The position numbers and the translations under genes are program-made. DNA of 64,000 bases from JBHAEC01 sp041855385 (GTDB lineage: Bacteria; Bacillota; Negativicutes; Veillonellales; Veillonellaceae): assembly GCA_041855385.1 (NCBI GenBank), contig JBHAEC010000028.1, positions 3,438 through 67,437 of the forward strand, given 5' to 3'. The notes beneath the pieces were generated by a model. That model saw nothing but the letters and a program-made list of their open reading frames with translations, made no database searches and was not told the DNA's origin. Numbering within the stretch: position 1 is the stretch's first letter; the number at the start of each line of letters is the position of its first letter. Shown here piece by piece: positions 10,006-17,880 of this stretch.

Positions 10006-10974
10006 TTAAATTCCTAAAACACCGATTAACTCATATAGATACTTATCTATAGGGGTTTTTCTTTTCATTGCTTCCTCATAGGAAAGCGAAATAATTTCAT
10101 TGTTCTTTGACCCAACTAAGTGTGCATATTCCCCACGGATTAGGCAATCAACCGCTTTAGCCCCCATACGGGCCGCCATAATAGAATCCTTTGCCGTAGG
10201 AGATCCCCCTCTTTGTAAATATCCCAATACAGTTACGCTAGGCTTTAAATAGGTCTTTTCCTTGATAAAGTTAGCTACTTCATAACCACTATAGGCTCCC
10301 TCTGCAACCAGTACAATGCTGTGGGTTTTTCCGTTTTTATGTGTCTTATATAAGTGATCGCATAAATCCAATAGTGGAATCGGGCATTCCGGTAGCAATA
10401 CCGCCTCTGCACCGCAGGCCACCCCGGCATGTAAAGCCAAGTGACCGGAAGCACGCCCCATAACTTCTACTACCGCCACTCTTTCATGGGCCGATGTAGT
10501 ATCCCGTACTTTGTTCACCGCATCCAATATGGTGTTAACTGCCGTATCAAAGCCGATGGTATAATCTGTTCCACACATATCATTATCAATTGTTCCGGGA
10601 ATGGTAACGGTAGGCAACCCCAAAGCCGACAATGCCATGGCTCCACGCATAGACCCATCTCCACCGATCACAACCAATGCATCCACACCTTTATCTTTAA
10701 GAGCCTCTAAGGCTCTTTTTTGATTCTTTATTTCCATAAACTCTTCACAACGGGCTGTCTTTAGTACGGTACCACCTTTGTGAATAATTCCACCAACTTC
10801 GCGCCGAAGCAAAGGATGTATCTCTTCGGTCAGCAATCCCCAATAGCCCCGTTCTACACCGAACACATCTATGCCTTCATAGATAGCCGCTCTCGTAACG
10901 GCTCCTATCACCGCATTCATGCCCGGTGCATCTCCGCCACTGGTTAAAACCGCTATATTCTTAATGGGATTCAT
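10006..10974 (-). CDS. pfkA: ATP-dependent 6-phosphofructokinase
   Basis: Phosphorylates fructose 6-phosphate in glycolysis. The 322-residue length is that of bacterial PfkA. Motifs present: LTSGGDAPGMNA at the N-terminus, VVIGGDGSMRGA (the GGDGS form typical of ATP rather than pyrophosphate enzymes), catalytic PGTIDNDM, TIGFDTA, VEVMGRASGHLAL and QRGGSPTAKD. The start overlaps the end of the shikimate-kinase-like gene by 14 bp, so the two form an operon served by the promoter at 11585-11614. Confidence 0.97.
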   Translation of the reverse strand: MNPIKNIAVLTSGGDAPGMNAVIGAVTRAAIYEGIDVFGVERGYWGLLTEEIHPLLRREVGGIIHKGGTVLKTARCEEFMEIKNQKRALEALKDKGVDALVVIGGDGSMRGAMALSALGLPTVTIPGTIDNDMCGTDYTIGFDTAVNTILDAVNKVRDTTSAHERVAVVEVMGRASGHLALHAGVACGAEAVLLPECPIPLLDLCDHLYKTHKNGKTHSIVLVAEGAYSGYEVANFIKEKTYLKPSVTVLGYLQRGGSPTAKDSIMAARMGAKAVDCLIRGEYAHLVGSKNNEIISLSYEEAMKRKTPIDKYLYELIGVLGI

Positions 10975-11521
10975 GGCGCACGACCTTTCTTCGTTTCTTG
11001 AATATTACATTCTGTCTTTTTATTTCTTCCTGTATTTGACCTATCAAGTCTACTCTGTCACCATAAGTTGTATCAAGAACATAATCGCACCGTTTATAAA
11101 GAGGCTTCCAAGTTCTTAGCATAGTACGAACAAAGCCTGCCACATCCGTATAATCCATGGTCGGCCTTTTTCCGATACGCCTACGAACGCGAGACACCAA
11201 TCGATGTTCCGTTGCCTTAAGAACAATAACATAAGAATATCGTTGCAGCCATTTTATGGTACGCACATCAATAGTAAAGTTCCCACCATAAGAAATAACC
11301 GCTTCGTGATAACGGCTAACCCATCGCAAGAGCTCTCTTTCTGCCTGACGAAATCCTTTTTCCCCCAAATACCTATATACTTCAGCTATAGGCATGTTAT
11401 ATCTATTTTCCAACATTCGATCGGTATCTACAAATTGCCACCCCAGCGATTCTGCCAAGTTACGCCCTATATGGCTTTTTCCGCTTCCCATAGAGCCTAT
11501 AAGGACAATGTTTCTCTTCAA
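10961..11521 (-). CDS. Shikimate-kinase-like P-loop kinase with altered substrate residues
   Basis: A 186-residue protein with the AroK fold: Walker A GSMGSGKS (9-16), DTD (32-34), FRQAERE (57-63, the Arg58 position) and a lid GKRPTM (117-122). Two shikimate-contact positions differ from the family: the GGG motif is GGN (79-81), and the Arg normally before xPLY is Trp138 (WKPLY). A basic tail of about 18 residues (KKRRKVVRHESH at the end) follows the core. It may therefore be a kinase of another small substrate or a diverged AroK. It overlaps pfkA by 14 bp; no other aromatic-pathway gene is nearby. Confidence 0.6.
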   Translation of the reverse strand: MKRNIVLIGSMGSGKSHIGRNLAESLGWQFVDTDRMLENRYNMPIAEVYRYLGEKGFRQAERELLRWVSRYHEAVISYGGNFTIDVRTIKWLQRYSYVIVLKATEHRLVSRVRRRIGKRPTMDYTDVAGFVRTMLRTWKPLYKRCDYVLDTTYGDRVDLIGQIQEEIKRQNVIFKKRRKVVRHESH

Positions 11522-11584
11522 TGTTATACCGCCTATCCATGCAATGTTATATCAAACATCACATAAAAACTATATATTTTTCTC

Positions 11585-11614
11585 ATTTTACTACAAAAAT
11601 ATGTATATTGTCTA
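11585..11614 (-). promoter_or_regulatory. Candidate promoter for the kinase-pfkA-exporter genes
   Basis: -35 TAGACA (11609-11614) and -10 TAAAAT (11585-11590), spacer 18 bp, about 65 bp before the kinase ATG and downstream of the rplT terminator. Confidence 0.5.
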
Positions 11615-11657
11615 AACAAAGATAGGTATTTCATAAATCTTTTCTAAACATCCATAC

Positions 11658-11693
11658 GTAAAAAACCCGCTAAGACAAGGCTTAGCGGGTTTT
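11658..11693 (-). terminator. Intrinsic terminator of infC-rpmI-rplT
   Basis: A perfect 13-bp stem AAAACCCGCTAAG/CTTAGCGGGTTTT with a 6-nt loop and a T6 tail on the minus strand, just after the rplT stop. Confidence 0.92.
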
Positions 11694-11711
11694 CTCCCAT
11701 CTTTTTCTAAA

Positions 11712-12062
11712 CTATTGAGCTTTTGCCAATTCAACCAATTTTGCAAAGGCTGCCTGATCATGTACGGCTAAATCAGCCAACATTTTACGATTTACCGTAA
11801 CACCGGCCTTTGTCAAACCGCTGATGAAACGGCTATAGCTCATACCGTTCATGCGTGCGGCTGCATTGATACGTGCGATCCAAAGTTTGCGGAACTCACC
11901 TTTTTTAGCACGACGGTCACGACGAGCATAAAACAATGCTTTCATTACGGACTCATTTGCTTTTTTGAAAAGGCGACTTCTCGTACCACGATATCCTTTA
12001 GCCAGCTTTAAGATTTTTTTATGACGTGCATGGGCAGTAACACCCTTTTTAACTCTTGCCAT
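11712..12062 (-). CDS. rplT: 50S ribosomal protein L20
   Basis: 116 residues, the normal L20 length, starting [16 protein letters not shown], with the conserved [17 protein letters not shown] and [12 protein letters not shown] stretches. L20 binds 23S rRNA early in 50S assembly and in Firmicutes represses its own operon through the infC leader. It is the last gene of infC-rpmI-rplT, 32 bp after rpmI, and is followed by a strong terminator. Confidence 0.99.
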   Translation of the reverse strand: MARVKKGVTAHARHKKILKLAKGYRGTRSRLFKKANESVMKALFYARRDRRAKKGEFRKLWIARINAAARMNGMSYSRFISGLTKAGVTVNRKMLADLAVHDQAAFAKLVELAKAQ

Positions 12063-12094
12063 GATTCAATTCCTCCAATATTCATAATTCGCTA

Positions 12095-12292
12095 TTAAGC
12101 GTAAGGTAACATTTTCACAACGCGCTTGTAATCAGATTTGCTTACAAGTGTTGCTTTACGAAGATTGCGTTTACGAGCTGGGGATTTTTTCTCCAAAATA
12201 TGGCTCTTGAACGCTTTGGAGCGCTTGAATTCACCACTACCTGTTGCTACGAAACGTTTCGCCGCTGCACGACGAGTTTTAATTTTTGGCAT
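12095..12292 (-). CDS. rpmI: 50S ribosomal protein L35
   Basis: 65 residues, [14 protein letters not shown] at the start and the [16 protein letters not shown] core of L35. A strong SD (TAGGAGG) is visible upstream. It is the middle gene of the conserved infC-rpmI-rplT operon. Confidence 0.99.
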   Translation of the reverse strand: MPKIKTRRAAAKRFVATGSGEFKRSKAFKSHILEKKSPARKRNLRKATLVSKSDYKRVVKMLPYA

Positions 12293-12310
12293 AATATAAA
12301 TCCTCCTAAA

Positions 12311-12826
12311 TTATGATTTGCTAGCTAAAATCATGGTCATATTCTTTCCCTCTAATTTAGCTGCCTTTTCTACTATAGCTAGATCTTCCAGTTCTTTTGC
12401 AAAGCGTATCAAAACATTTTGTCCCAGTTCCGGATGACTTAATTCACGACCACGGAACATAATCGTTACTTTAACTTTATTGCCTTCCCCTAAAAACTTT
12501 TGGGCATTTTTCATCTTCACATAAAAATCATGATCTTCAATATGGGGGCGCAACTTTACTTCCTTCAAGGTAATAACCTTTTGTTTTTTCTTTGCTTCCT
12601 TCTCACGTTTTTGTTGCTCATAGCGATATTTACCATAGTTCATTATACGACATACCGGCGGTTTGCCATTAGGGGCAACTTCAACAAGATCGAGATCTTT
12701 CTCTTCCGCTAAAGCCAGTGCATCACGAACTGACATAATACCTAATTGTTCATTGTCTTCACCGACAACCCGAATTTCGCGAGCACGAATTTCTTCATTT
12801 ATGCGCGGAGTTTCCTTACTGATAAT
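12311..12826 (-). CDS. infC: Translation initiation factor IF-3 (probable AUU start)
   Basis: IF-3 keeps 30S subunits free and checks the start codon. The N-domain (RINEEIRAREIRVVGEDNEQ), the linker (CRIMNYGKYRYEQQKREKEA) and the C-domain (RPHIEDHDFYVKMKNAQKFL) are all present. There is no ATG at the expected start. GGAGG lies 5 nt before an ATT at 12826 and 8 nt before an ATC, giving M-I-S-K-E-T like other Firmicute IF-3 proteins. AUU initiation of infC is known in E. coli and Geobacillus, where IF-3 represses itself by rejecting that codon. The in-frame GTG and TTG further up overlap or precede the SD and are less likely. Confidence 0.93.
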   Translation of the reverse strand: MISKETPRINEEIRAREIRVVGEDNEQLGIMSVRDALALAEEKDLDLVEVAPNGKPPVCRIMNYGKYRYEQQKREKEAKKKQKVITLKEVKLRPHIEDHDFYVKMKNAQKFLGEGNKVKVTIMFRGRELSHPELGQNVLIRFAKELEDLAIVEKAAKLEGKNMTMILASKS

Positions 12827-12845
12827 ATTCACCTCCAAGATAGAG

Positions 12846-12932
12846 TAAAATAAAAACGGATGGCATACGCCATCCGTAATTGATCAATATCATACCCAAC
12901 ATCCCTTGAATGCAGGTGAGAAGCGGATGGCC
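12846..12932 (-). promoter_or_regulatory. infC leader attenuator (L20-leader-like)
   Basis: Just before the infC SD is a 9-bp hairpin (ACGGATGGC, 4-nt loop, GCCATCCGT; 12856-12877) with the T-rich tail TTTTTATTTT. An upstream segment at 12923-12932 (GGCCATCCGC in the RNA) can pair with the 5' arm of that hairpin (8 bp) and would prevent it forming. This is the terminator/antiterminator pair expected of the Firmicute L20 leader, in which L20 stabilises the terminator. Pairing is seen in the sequence; L20 control is inferred from the family. Confidence 0.75.
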
Positions 12933-12958
12933 TCTACTTGTCTTTAATGTACTCAGAT

Positions 12959-12988
12959 ACTATACCACTCCCAAGCTATACTTGTCAA
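12959..12988 (-). promoter_or_regulatory. Promoter of infC-rpmI-rplT
   Basis: -35 TTGACA (12983-12988), 18-bp spacer, -10 TATAGT (12959-12964). It gives a leader of about 130 nt that contains the attenuator. Confidence 0.75.
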
Positions 12989-13003
12989 TGGTTAGAAAAA
13001 TAT

Positions 13004-13435
13004 TTATACATCAAAGTCGTTAGCCGGTAGCGAACGATGAGCAGCCGCAACGGAAATTTCATTCAAATTCAAAATTCCTACGCCCATGTAAATAGCCACA
13101 CTAAGATGTTCCTTATGACGGGCAATCCCCACCTTTCCTCCTACATTAAGACCAATAGCCTTAATCTTTAAATGTTCAAGGGCCTCCTGGACAGCGCCTA
13201 TTACCGCCCCTTTCCCCAAATGTGTATCGGAAATAACATTCTGTCGCTGCGCTGCCACTACCGCACTCTCGATAATTTTCGGAATAGACGGAACAAATTG
13301 CCCTCCAAAATCTACAGCCACAGCGCGAATACGCTCCTCTTCCAATTGTTTCTTAAGACGTTGCTCCTCTTGTCTTGTTTCGGTTAAGGCCATGCGCAAA
13401 GCGGCTCGTCCCACATCAATGCTACTAAATTCCAT
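13004..13435 (-). CDS. HutP-like protein lacking the usual histidine ligands
   Basis: 143 residues. The segment from about 55 to 134 can be laid along Bacillus HutP: VVAAQRQNVIS, GAVIGAVQEALEHL, then VGIARHKEHLSVAIYMGVG near the position of the HutP IAVSLYGTIG strand. HutP is an L-His- and Mg-dependent RNA-binding antiterminator of the hut operon. Here the two helix histidines of Bacillus HutP (H73, H77) correspond to Gly76 and Gly80, so it is unlikely to sense histidine the same way. A charged helix (20-36) precedes the core. It sits 12 bp after thrS and just before the infC promoter; no hut genes are nearby. The family call comes from recalled HutP sequence and needs a profile search. Confidence 0.55.
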   Translation of the reverse strand: MEFSSIDVGRAALRMALTETRQEEQRLKKQLEEERIRAVAVDFGGQFVPSIPKIIESAVVAAQRQNVISDTHLGKGAVIGAVQEALEHLKIKAIGLNVGGKVGIARHKEHLSVAIYMGVGILNLNEISVAAAHRSLPANDFDV

Positions 13436-13447
13436 CTTATCACCTTC

Positions 13448-15358
13448 CTATTTGCGCATACGGATCTCTTGCAATAAATCTTCCATAAACTGAGACGTCG
13501 GCACCGAACCTAGCTCTCCTTCTCCGCGCTTACGTACCGCCACAGACTTTTCTTCTACTTCTTTATCTCCCACCACTAACATATATGGCGTTTTTTCCAG
13601 TTGGGCCTGCCTAATCTTATATCCGATTTTTTCGTTTCGATCATCGGTTTCTACGCGGATATATTCTTTTTTGAACATACCCTCTAACTCTTTGGCATAA
13701 GCAACATGCTTTTCACTAACCGGAATCACTTTTACCTGTACGGGAGAAATCCATGTAGGGAATGCGCCTGCATAATGTTCTGTCAAAATACCGATAAACC
13801 TCTCTAAAGACCCAAAGCAAGCACGGTGGATCATAACAACTTGGTGTTTTTGTCCATCCTCACCAATATAGTCGACACCGAATCGTTCCGGCAAATTCAT
13901 GTCCAATTGAATCGTACCGCACTGCCAAGTACGTCCCAAAGAATCCATAATGTGGAAATCCAGCTTAGGCCCGTAAAAAGCCCCATCGCCTTCATTAATA
14001 CGATAAGGTATACCTTTTTCTTCGATAGCTTCCCGAAGTGCCTCCGTAGAAATTTCCCAAATCTGATCGTCTCCCATAGCACCTTCCGGTTTGGTGCTGA
14101 GCTCTACGCGGTAAGACAATCCGAACTGACTGTATGTACGGTCATACAACTCAATTACCTTTACCAATTCTTCCTTAATTTGAGACGGCAACATAAAGAT
14201 ATGCGCATCATCCTGCGTGAAGCTGCGAACACGGAACAATCCGTGCAAAGCGCCACTCAATTCATGTCGATGCACCAATCCAAGTTCTGCCAAACGTACC
14301 GGCAAATCACGATAACTATGTAGTTCATTCTGATATGCCAAAATACCTCCCGGGCAATTCATAGGTTTAATTGCATAATCTTCGTCATCAACAATTGTTG
14401 TATACATATTTTCACGATAATGGAACCAATGACCGGACTGCTCCCACAGTTGTCGATTTAATATGATGGGGGTGCGAATCTCTTCGTATTCAAATTCATG
14501 GTGTAATTCTCTCCAAAATGTTTCCAATTCATTGCGAAGAGCCATCCCCTTCGGCAAAAAGAAGGGAAACCCGGGCCCCTGCTCTTTTATCACAAAAAGA
14601 CCCAGTTCTTTCCCCAGTTTGCGATGATCGCGCTTTGCCGCCTCCTCCAGTAGGTGTAAATAAGCCTCTAATTCTTCTTTCTTTTCAAAGGCGGTGCCGT
14701 AAATGCGTTGCAACATCTTATTTTTTTCATTTCCTCGCCAGTATGCACCTGCAATGCTTTGCAACTTAAAGGCCTTTACTTTTCCCGTAGATGCCACATG
14801 AGGCCCTGCACATAGATCGACAAATTCTCCTTGACGATACAAGGAAATCTCTTCTTCCTCCGGTAAATCGTTGATGAGTTCAACCTTGTACAGTTCATCC
14901 ATAGACTCAAACAGTGCCAAAGCCTCCTTGCGGGAAATGACTTCCTTGGTGATTACATAATTTTCCTTTACTATTTTCGCCATTTCCTGTTCGATCTTTG
15001 GCAAATCCTCGGGAACAAATACATGTTCCGTATCTACATCATAGTAAAACCCTTTTTCGATGGCAGGTCCGATAGCCAGTTTGATATCAGGATAAAGGCG
15101 TTTTAAAGCCTGTGCCATAACATGGGCTGCACTATGGCGCAAAGCATGTTTCCCACCTTCTTCTTCAAAAGTTAAGAAAGCTACTTCCTTGCCATCCTGT
15201 ACCGGCTCTCGAAGATCGGTCAATTCTCCGTCCACCTCTGCGGCCAAAACTTTTTTCGCCAGGCTGTTCGACAGCTGTTTAACGGCGTCTCCAAGAGATG
15301 TCCCCTCAGGATATAGGCGCTCACTGCCATCTTTTAAAATAATTTTTACTTCCTTCAT
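13448..15358 (-). CDS. thrS: Threonyl-tRNA synthetase
   Basis: Charges tRNA-Thr. The 636-residue protein has the TGS domain (about 1-62), the editing domain (HSAAHVMAQAL, the HxxxH zinc motif, then CAGPHV), the class II core with the zinc Cys in MNCPGG, motif 2 (HRHELSGALHGLFRVRSF) and motif 3 (IHRACFGSLERFIGIL), and the anticodon domain (VQVKVIPVSEKHVAYA to the end). GAGGAGG lies 9-10 nt before the ATG at 15358. A T-box leader with an ACC specifier controls it. Confidence 0.98.
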   Translation of the reverse strand: MKEVKIILKDGSERLYPEGTSLGDAVKQLSNSLAKKVLAAEVDGELTDLREPVQDGKEVAFLTFEEEGGKHALRHSAAHVMAQALKRLYPDIKLAIGPAIEKGFYYDVDTEHVFVPEDLPKIEQEMAKIVKENYVITKEVISRKEALALFESMDELYKVELINDLPEEEEISLYRQGEFVDLCAGPHVASTGKVKAFKLQSIAGAYWRGNEKNKMLQRIYGTAFEKKEELEAYLHLLEEAAKRDHRKLGKELGLFVIKEQGPGFPFFLPKGMALRNELETFWRELHHEFEYEEIRTPIILNRQLWEQSGHWFHYRENMYTTIVDDEDYAIKPMNCPGGILAYQNELHSYRDLPVRLAELGLVHRHELSGALHGLFRVRSFTQDDAHIFMLPSQIKEELVKVIELYDRTYSQFGLSYRVELSTKPEGAMGDDQIWEISTEALREAIEEKGIPYRINEGDGAFYGPKLDFHIMDSLGRTWQCGTIQLDMNLPERFGVDYIGEDGQKHQVVMIHRACFGSLERFIGILTEHYAGAFPTWISPVQVKVIPVSEKHVAYAKELEGMFKKEYIRVETDDRNEKIGYKIRQAQLEKTPYMLVVGDKEVEEKSVAVRKRGEGELGSVPTSQFMEDLLQEIRMRK

Positions 15359-15410
15359 ACTTGTAACCTCCTCATGCCGCTAAGGTCGGGATCCTCACAC
15401 AGGCAACTAT

Positions 15411-15645
15411 AAAAAAATAAAACCTTCCTCCACAAGGGACGAAGGTTTGTTCGCGGTTCCACCCTAGTTAATTTCCACAGAAATTCACTTTACAGACGAT
15501 AACGAGTCAAAGCGGGGCAACTTATACATTGCCCAGTTCAAAGGCGGTAATTCTTTACTATCGACAAAGTGCTCACAGCTATAGCACTTCTCTCTGCAGA
15601 CGAGGGAGTAAAGCATCATGTCCTTGTCATTACTGTTTAATATAC
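15411..15645 (-). promoter_or_regulatory. T-box leader (tRNA-Thr) upstream of thrS
   Basis: The core GGGTGGAACCGCG is at 15452-15464 (minus strand), followed by a terminator hairpin AAACCTTC/GAAGGTTT with a T-rich tail (15411-15448). Upstream, Stem I shows an AGAGA motif (within GCAGAGAGAAGTGC), a GCTGTGAGC loop and the specifier ACC (Thr) at 15546-15548 in GAATTACCGCC. It should switch thrS on when tRNA-Thr is uncharged. Confidence 0.93.
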
Positions 15646-15649
15646 GCTC

Positions 15650-15678
15650 ATTATAAAAGTATATCTTTTCCAAGTCAA
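15650..15678 (-). promoter_or_regulatory. Promoter of the thrS T-box transcript
   Basis: -35 TTGACT (15673-15678), 17-bp spacer, -10 TATAAT (15650-15655), placed directly after the DUF4911 gene. One of the best promoter matches in the window. Confidence 0.85.
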
Positions 15679-15693
15679 GCCTTCTCAATCCTC

Positions 15694-15954
15694 TTAAACA
15701 AGAGATATAAGGTCTTTTTGGATATTTTCGAGCCACATTTTTTGCTCTTCTTCGGAAAGGATTTCCACTTCGCAATCCAAGTGAGCCAACACGCGCTTGG
15801 CCAGTTCGACGGTATCCCCAGTAGATCGCAACATGATAATATTATCGGTTGCCTCTATCGTTGTCATAACACCCAAATATTCGTACCCTTCTATAATTCG
15901 ATTAACATAATTGGTATTTGCGGGAGATACTTTAAAAAATAATATGTCCCCCAT
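15694..15954 (-). CDS. DUF4911 family small protein
   Basis: 86 residues of unknown function: MGDILFFKVSPANTNYVNRI, then a beta-alpha pattern and an acidic C-terminus. The pattern resembles the small DUF4911 family found beside U32 genes in Clostridia and Negativicutes. Its ATG shares one base with the stop of the U32 gene (TAATG), which implies translational coupling and a role tied to that enzyme. No catalytic motif or membrane segment is visible. Confidence 0.7.
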   Translation of the reverse strand: MGDILFFKVSPANTNYVNRIIEGYEYLGVMTTIEATDNIIMLRSTGDTVELAKRVLAHLDCEVEILSEEEQKMWLENIQKDLISLV

Positions 15955-17180
15955 TATGCCTTACACTCTCTGCGCATCATGGAATAGGGTTCTAGAGGCG
16001 TATCAATGTACAGGTGCACTTTCATTTGTGCATGCGGTGCCACCGATATTTCATTTCCTTCTTCATCTGTCATTTTCGTAATAATATGTTTAACAAGCGC
16101 CCCTTTAGGCTGACAAAATTCTACCTCATCTCCCACTTTGAAATTATTACGTTGCTCTAAAAAACAAATACCCTTTTCTCTGTCATAGCCTTCCACAAGT
16201 CCTATAAAGTCATGTGTTTGAGTATTGCTGGACTGTCCGTAGTTTTGTCCTTCTTCTGTGGGCTTAGAAACAGAAAAGCCATCCGTATATGGACGATGAG
16301 AAATTTTCTCAAGCTCCTCCATCCATTCAGCCCGCACATAAAAGGATTCCCCTTCTGCCAAATAGGCATCAATAGCTTCTCTATATACTTTAGTAACCGT
16401 AGCCACATAATGTACGCTTTTCATGCGCCCTTCAATTTTTAGGCTGTCCACGCCACTTTCAAAAAGTTGCGGGATAAAGGGCAACAAGCAAAGATCTTTG
16501 GAATTAAAAATGTAAGTCCCCCGTTCATCCTCCTCAATAGGATAGTATTCTCCCGGCCTTGTAGACTCCACCAAAGAATACTTCCATCGGCAAGCCTGTG
16601 CACATTGTCCGCGATTGGCATCTCTTGTGGTAGTGAAATAATTACTCAATAAACAGCGTCCCGAATAGGATATACACATAGCCCCATGAACAAAGGCTTC
16701 AATCTCAATATCAGCCTTTTCTTTCATCTCTTTAATATCAGCCAGGCTTACTTCTCTGGCAACTACCACACGGGCAGCTCCCTGGTCCTTCCAAAATTCT
16801 GTAGTTAAGTAGTTTGTGGTATTAGCTTGTGTACTGATATGAAGTTCCAGCTTAGGAGCCACTTTTTTTGCCAAGTGGAAAATTCCTAAATCAGCCACAA
16901 TGATAGCATCCACATGGATACTCTCCAAAAACTTTAAATATTCCTCCAAATTAACCAAGTCTTCATTGTGAGGAATTATGTTGCAGGTAACATAAATCTT
17001 CTTTCCCCTGCTATGAACAAACTCTACTGCCTTTTTAAGTTCCTCATTTGTAAAATTTGCGCTGTTTGCACGCAACCCAAAAGCTTGTCCGGCGCAATAC
17101 ACCGCATCAGCCCCATATCGAATGGCCATCTCCAGCTTATCCATATTGCCCGCCGGGGACAATAACTCTATCTTTCTCAT
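15954..17180 (-). CDS. trhP: U32 family tRNA hydroxylation protein (TrhP/YrrO-like)
   Basis: 408 residues, starting MRKIELLSPAGNMDKL. It carries the U32 core with the Cys cluster GAMCISYSGRC and GQCAQACRWKY (about 165-200), IEGRMKSVHYVA, and a C-terminal beta-barrel (GLVEGYDREKGICFLEQRN). In Bacillus the YrrN/YrrO (TrhP) proteins make 5-hydroxyuridine at tRNA position 34 from prephenate, and the neighbouring TrmR methylates it to 5-methoxyuridine. The same pair is adjacent here (1 bp between stop and start), which supports the assignment; older annotations call it peptidase or collagenase. Confidence 0.88.
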   Translation of the reverse strand: MRKIELLSPAGNMDKLEMAIRYGADAVYCAGQAFGLRANSANFTNEELKKAVEFVHSRGKKIYVTCNIIPHNEDLVNLEEYLKFLESIHVDAIIVADLGIFHLAKKVAPKLELHISTQANTTNYLTTEFWKDQGAARVVVAREVSLADIKEMKEKADIEIEAFVHGAMCISYSGRCLLSNYFTTTRDANRGQCAQACRWKYSLVESTRPGEYYPIEEDERGTYIFNSKDLCLLPFIPQLFESGVDSLKIEGRMKSVHYVATVTKVYREAIDAYLAEGESFYVRAEWMEELEKISHRPYTDGFSVSKPTEEGQNYGQSSNTQTHDFIGLVEGYDREKGICFLEQRNNFKVGDEVEFCQPKGALVKHIITKMTDEEGNEISVAPHAQMKVHLYIDTPLEPYSMMRRECKA

Positions 17181-17181
17181 A

Positions 17182-17880
17182 CTAACCCTTCTGTTTCCCT
17201 TTCCATATACTTATACTCATACCATCACCTAACGGTTCAATCGTCGTTTTAAAATTCGCTTCTTCTTCAATAAAAGATAAAAACTCTCTCAATCTTTTTA
17301 CAATGGTTTTAAATCGGTTCGGACAAGGCACCCCTCCCCGGACATAGCCTCTGAAAAGAACATTATCAGCCAGAATAACCGATCCGGGTCTTAAAAAAGG
17401 CAAAGCCGCTTGTAATTGCCGAAGATACTGTCCCTTGGGACCATCAAGAAAGACCAAATCAAAAGGGGTGCCTTTACCCTCCTTTTTCTCCCGGCCACAA
17501 TAAAATAAATCCTCATCCGGCAAATCTCCTCTTTCCTGAAGTTTCTCCAATATAGACTGCGCATCACCTTTATAAAGGCGAATTCGTCCTCCATATTCAC
17601 TTTGCTGAATGAATTTTTTTGCCTTTTCAATTCGTTTCTCATCAATCTCCAGCGAAGAAACCGTTCCCCCTTCCCCTACAGCTTCAGCCAACAACAATGT
17701 AGAGTAACCGATAGCCGTACCTATTTCGAGGACGGAAGAAGGATTAAACTTTTTCAAGAGATTCATAAAAAGCGGAACTTCTTCTTTTCTTAAAATAGGA
17801 ACTTCATTTTTTTCTGCATATTCGCGTTGCAAATAAGCAATCTGTTCCTTTGTTTTCCAATACTGCCTATTCTTTTCCAT
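17182..17880 (-). CDS. trmR: tRNA 5-hydroxyuridine methyltransferase (TrmR/YrrM-like O-methyltransferase)
   Basis: SAM-dependent class I O-methyltransferase of 232 residues: VLEIGTAIGYSTLLLAE (SAM site, 50-66), SLEIDEKRIEKAKKF, DLVFLDGPKG and ILADNVLFRGYV metal/substrate motifs of the catechol O-methyltransferase group. By position between mltG and the U32 gene it is the orthologue of Bacillus TrmR, which makes 5-methoxyuridine at the wobble base. An insert of about 20 charged residues (about 118-138, containing CGREKKEGKG) precedes the DLVFLDGPK strand; I do not recall it in the Bacillus protein. The start overlaps mltG by 14 bp. Confidence 0.85.
   Translation of the reverse strand: MEKNRQYWKTKEQIAYLQREYAEKNEVPILRKEEVPLFMNLLKKFNPSSVLEIGTAIGYSTLLLAEAVGEGGTVSSLEIDEKRIEKAKKFIQQSEYGGRIRLYKGDAQSILEKLQERGDLPDEDLFYCGREKKEGKGTPFDLVFLDGPKGQYLRQLQAALPFLRPGSVILADNVLFRGYVRGGVPCPNRFKTIVKRLREFLSFIEEEANFKTTIEPLGDGMSISIWKGKQKG

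Noticed and set aside
15485..15775. Minus-strand open frame of 96 codons over the thrS leader
   Set aside because: It lies on the T-box Stem I, the thrS promoter and the end of the DUF4911 gene; no motif and no SD.
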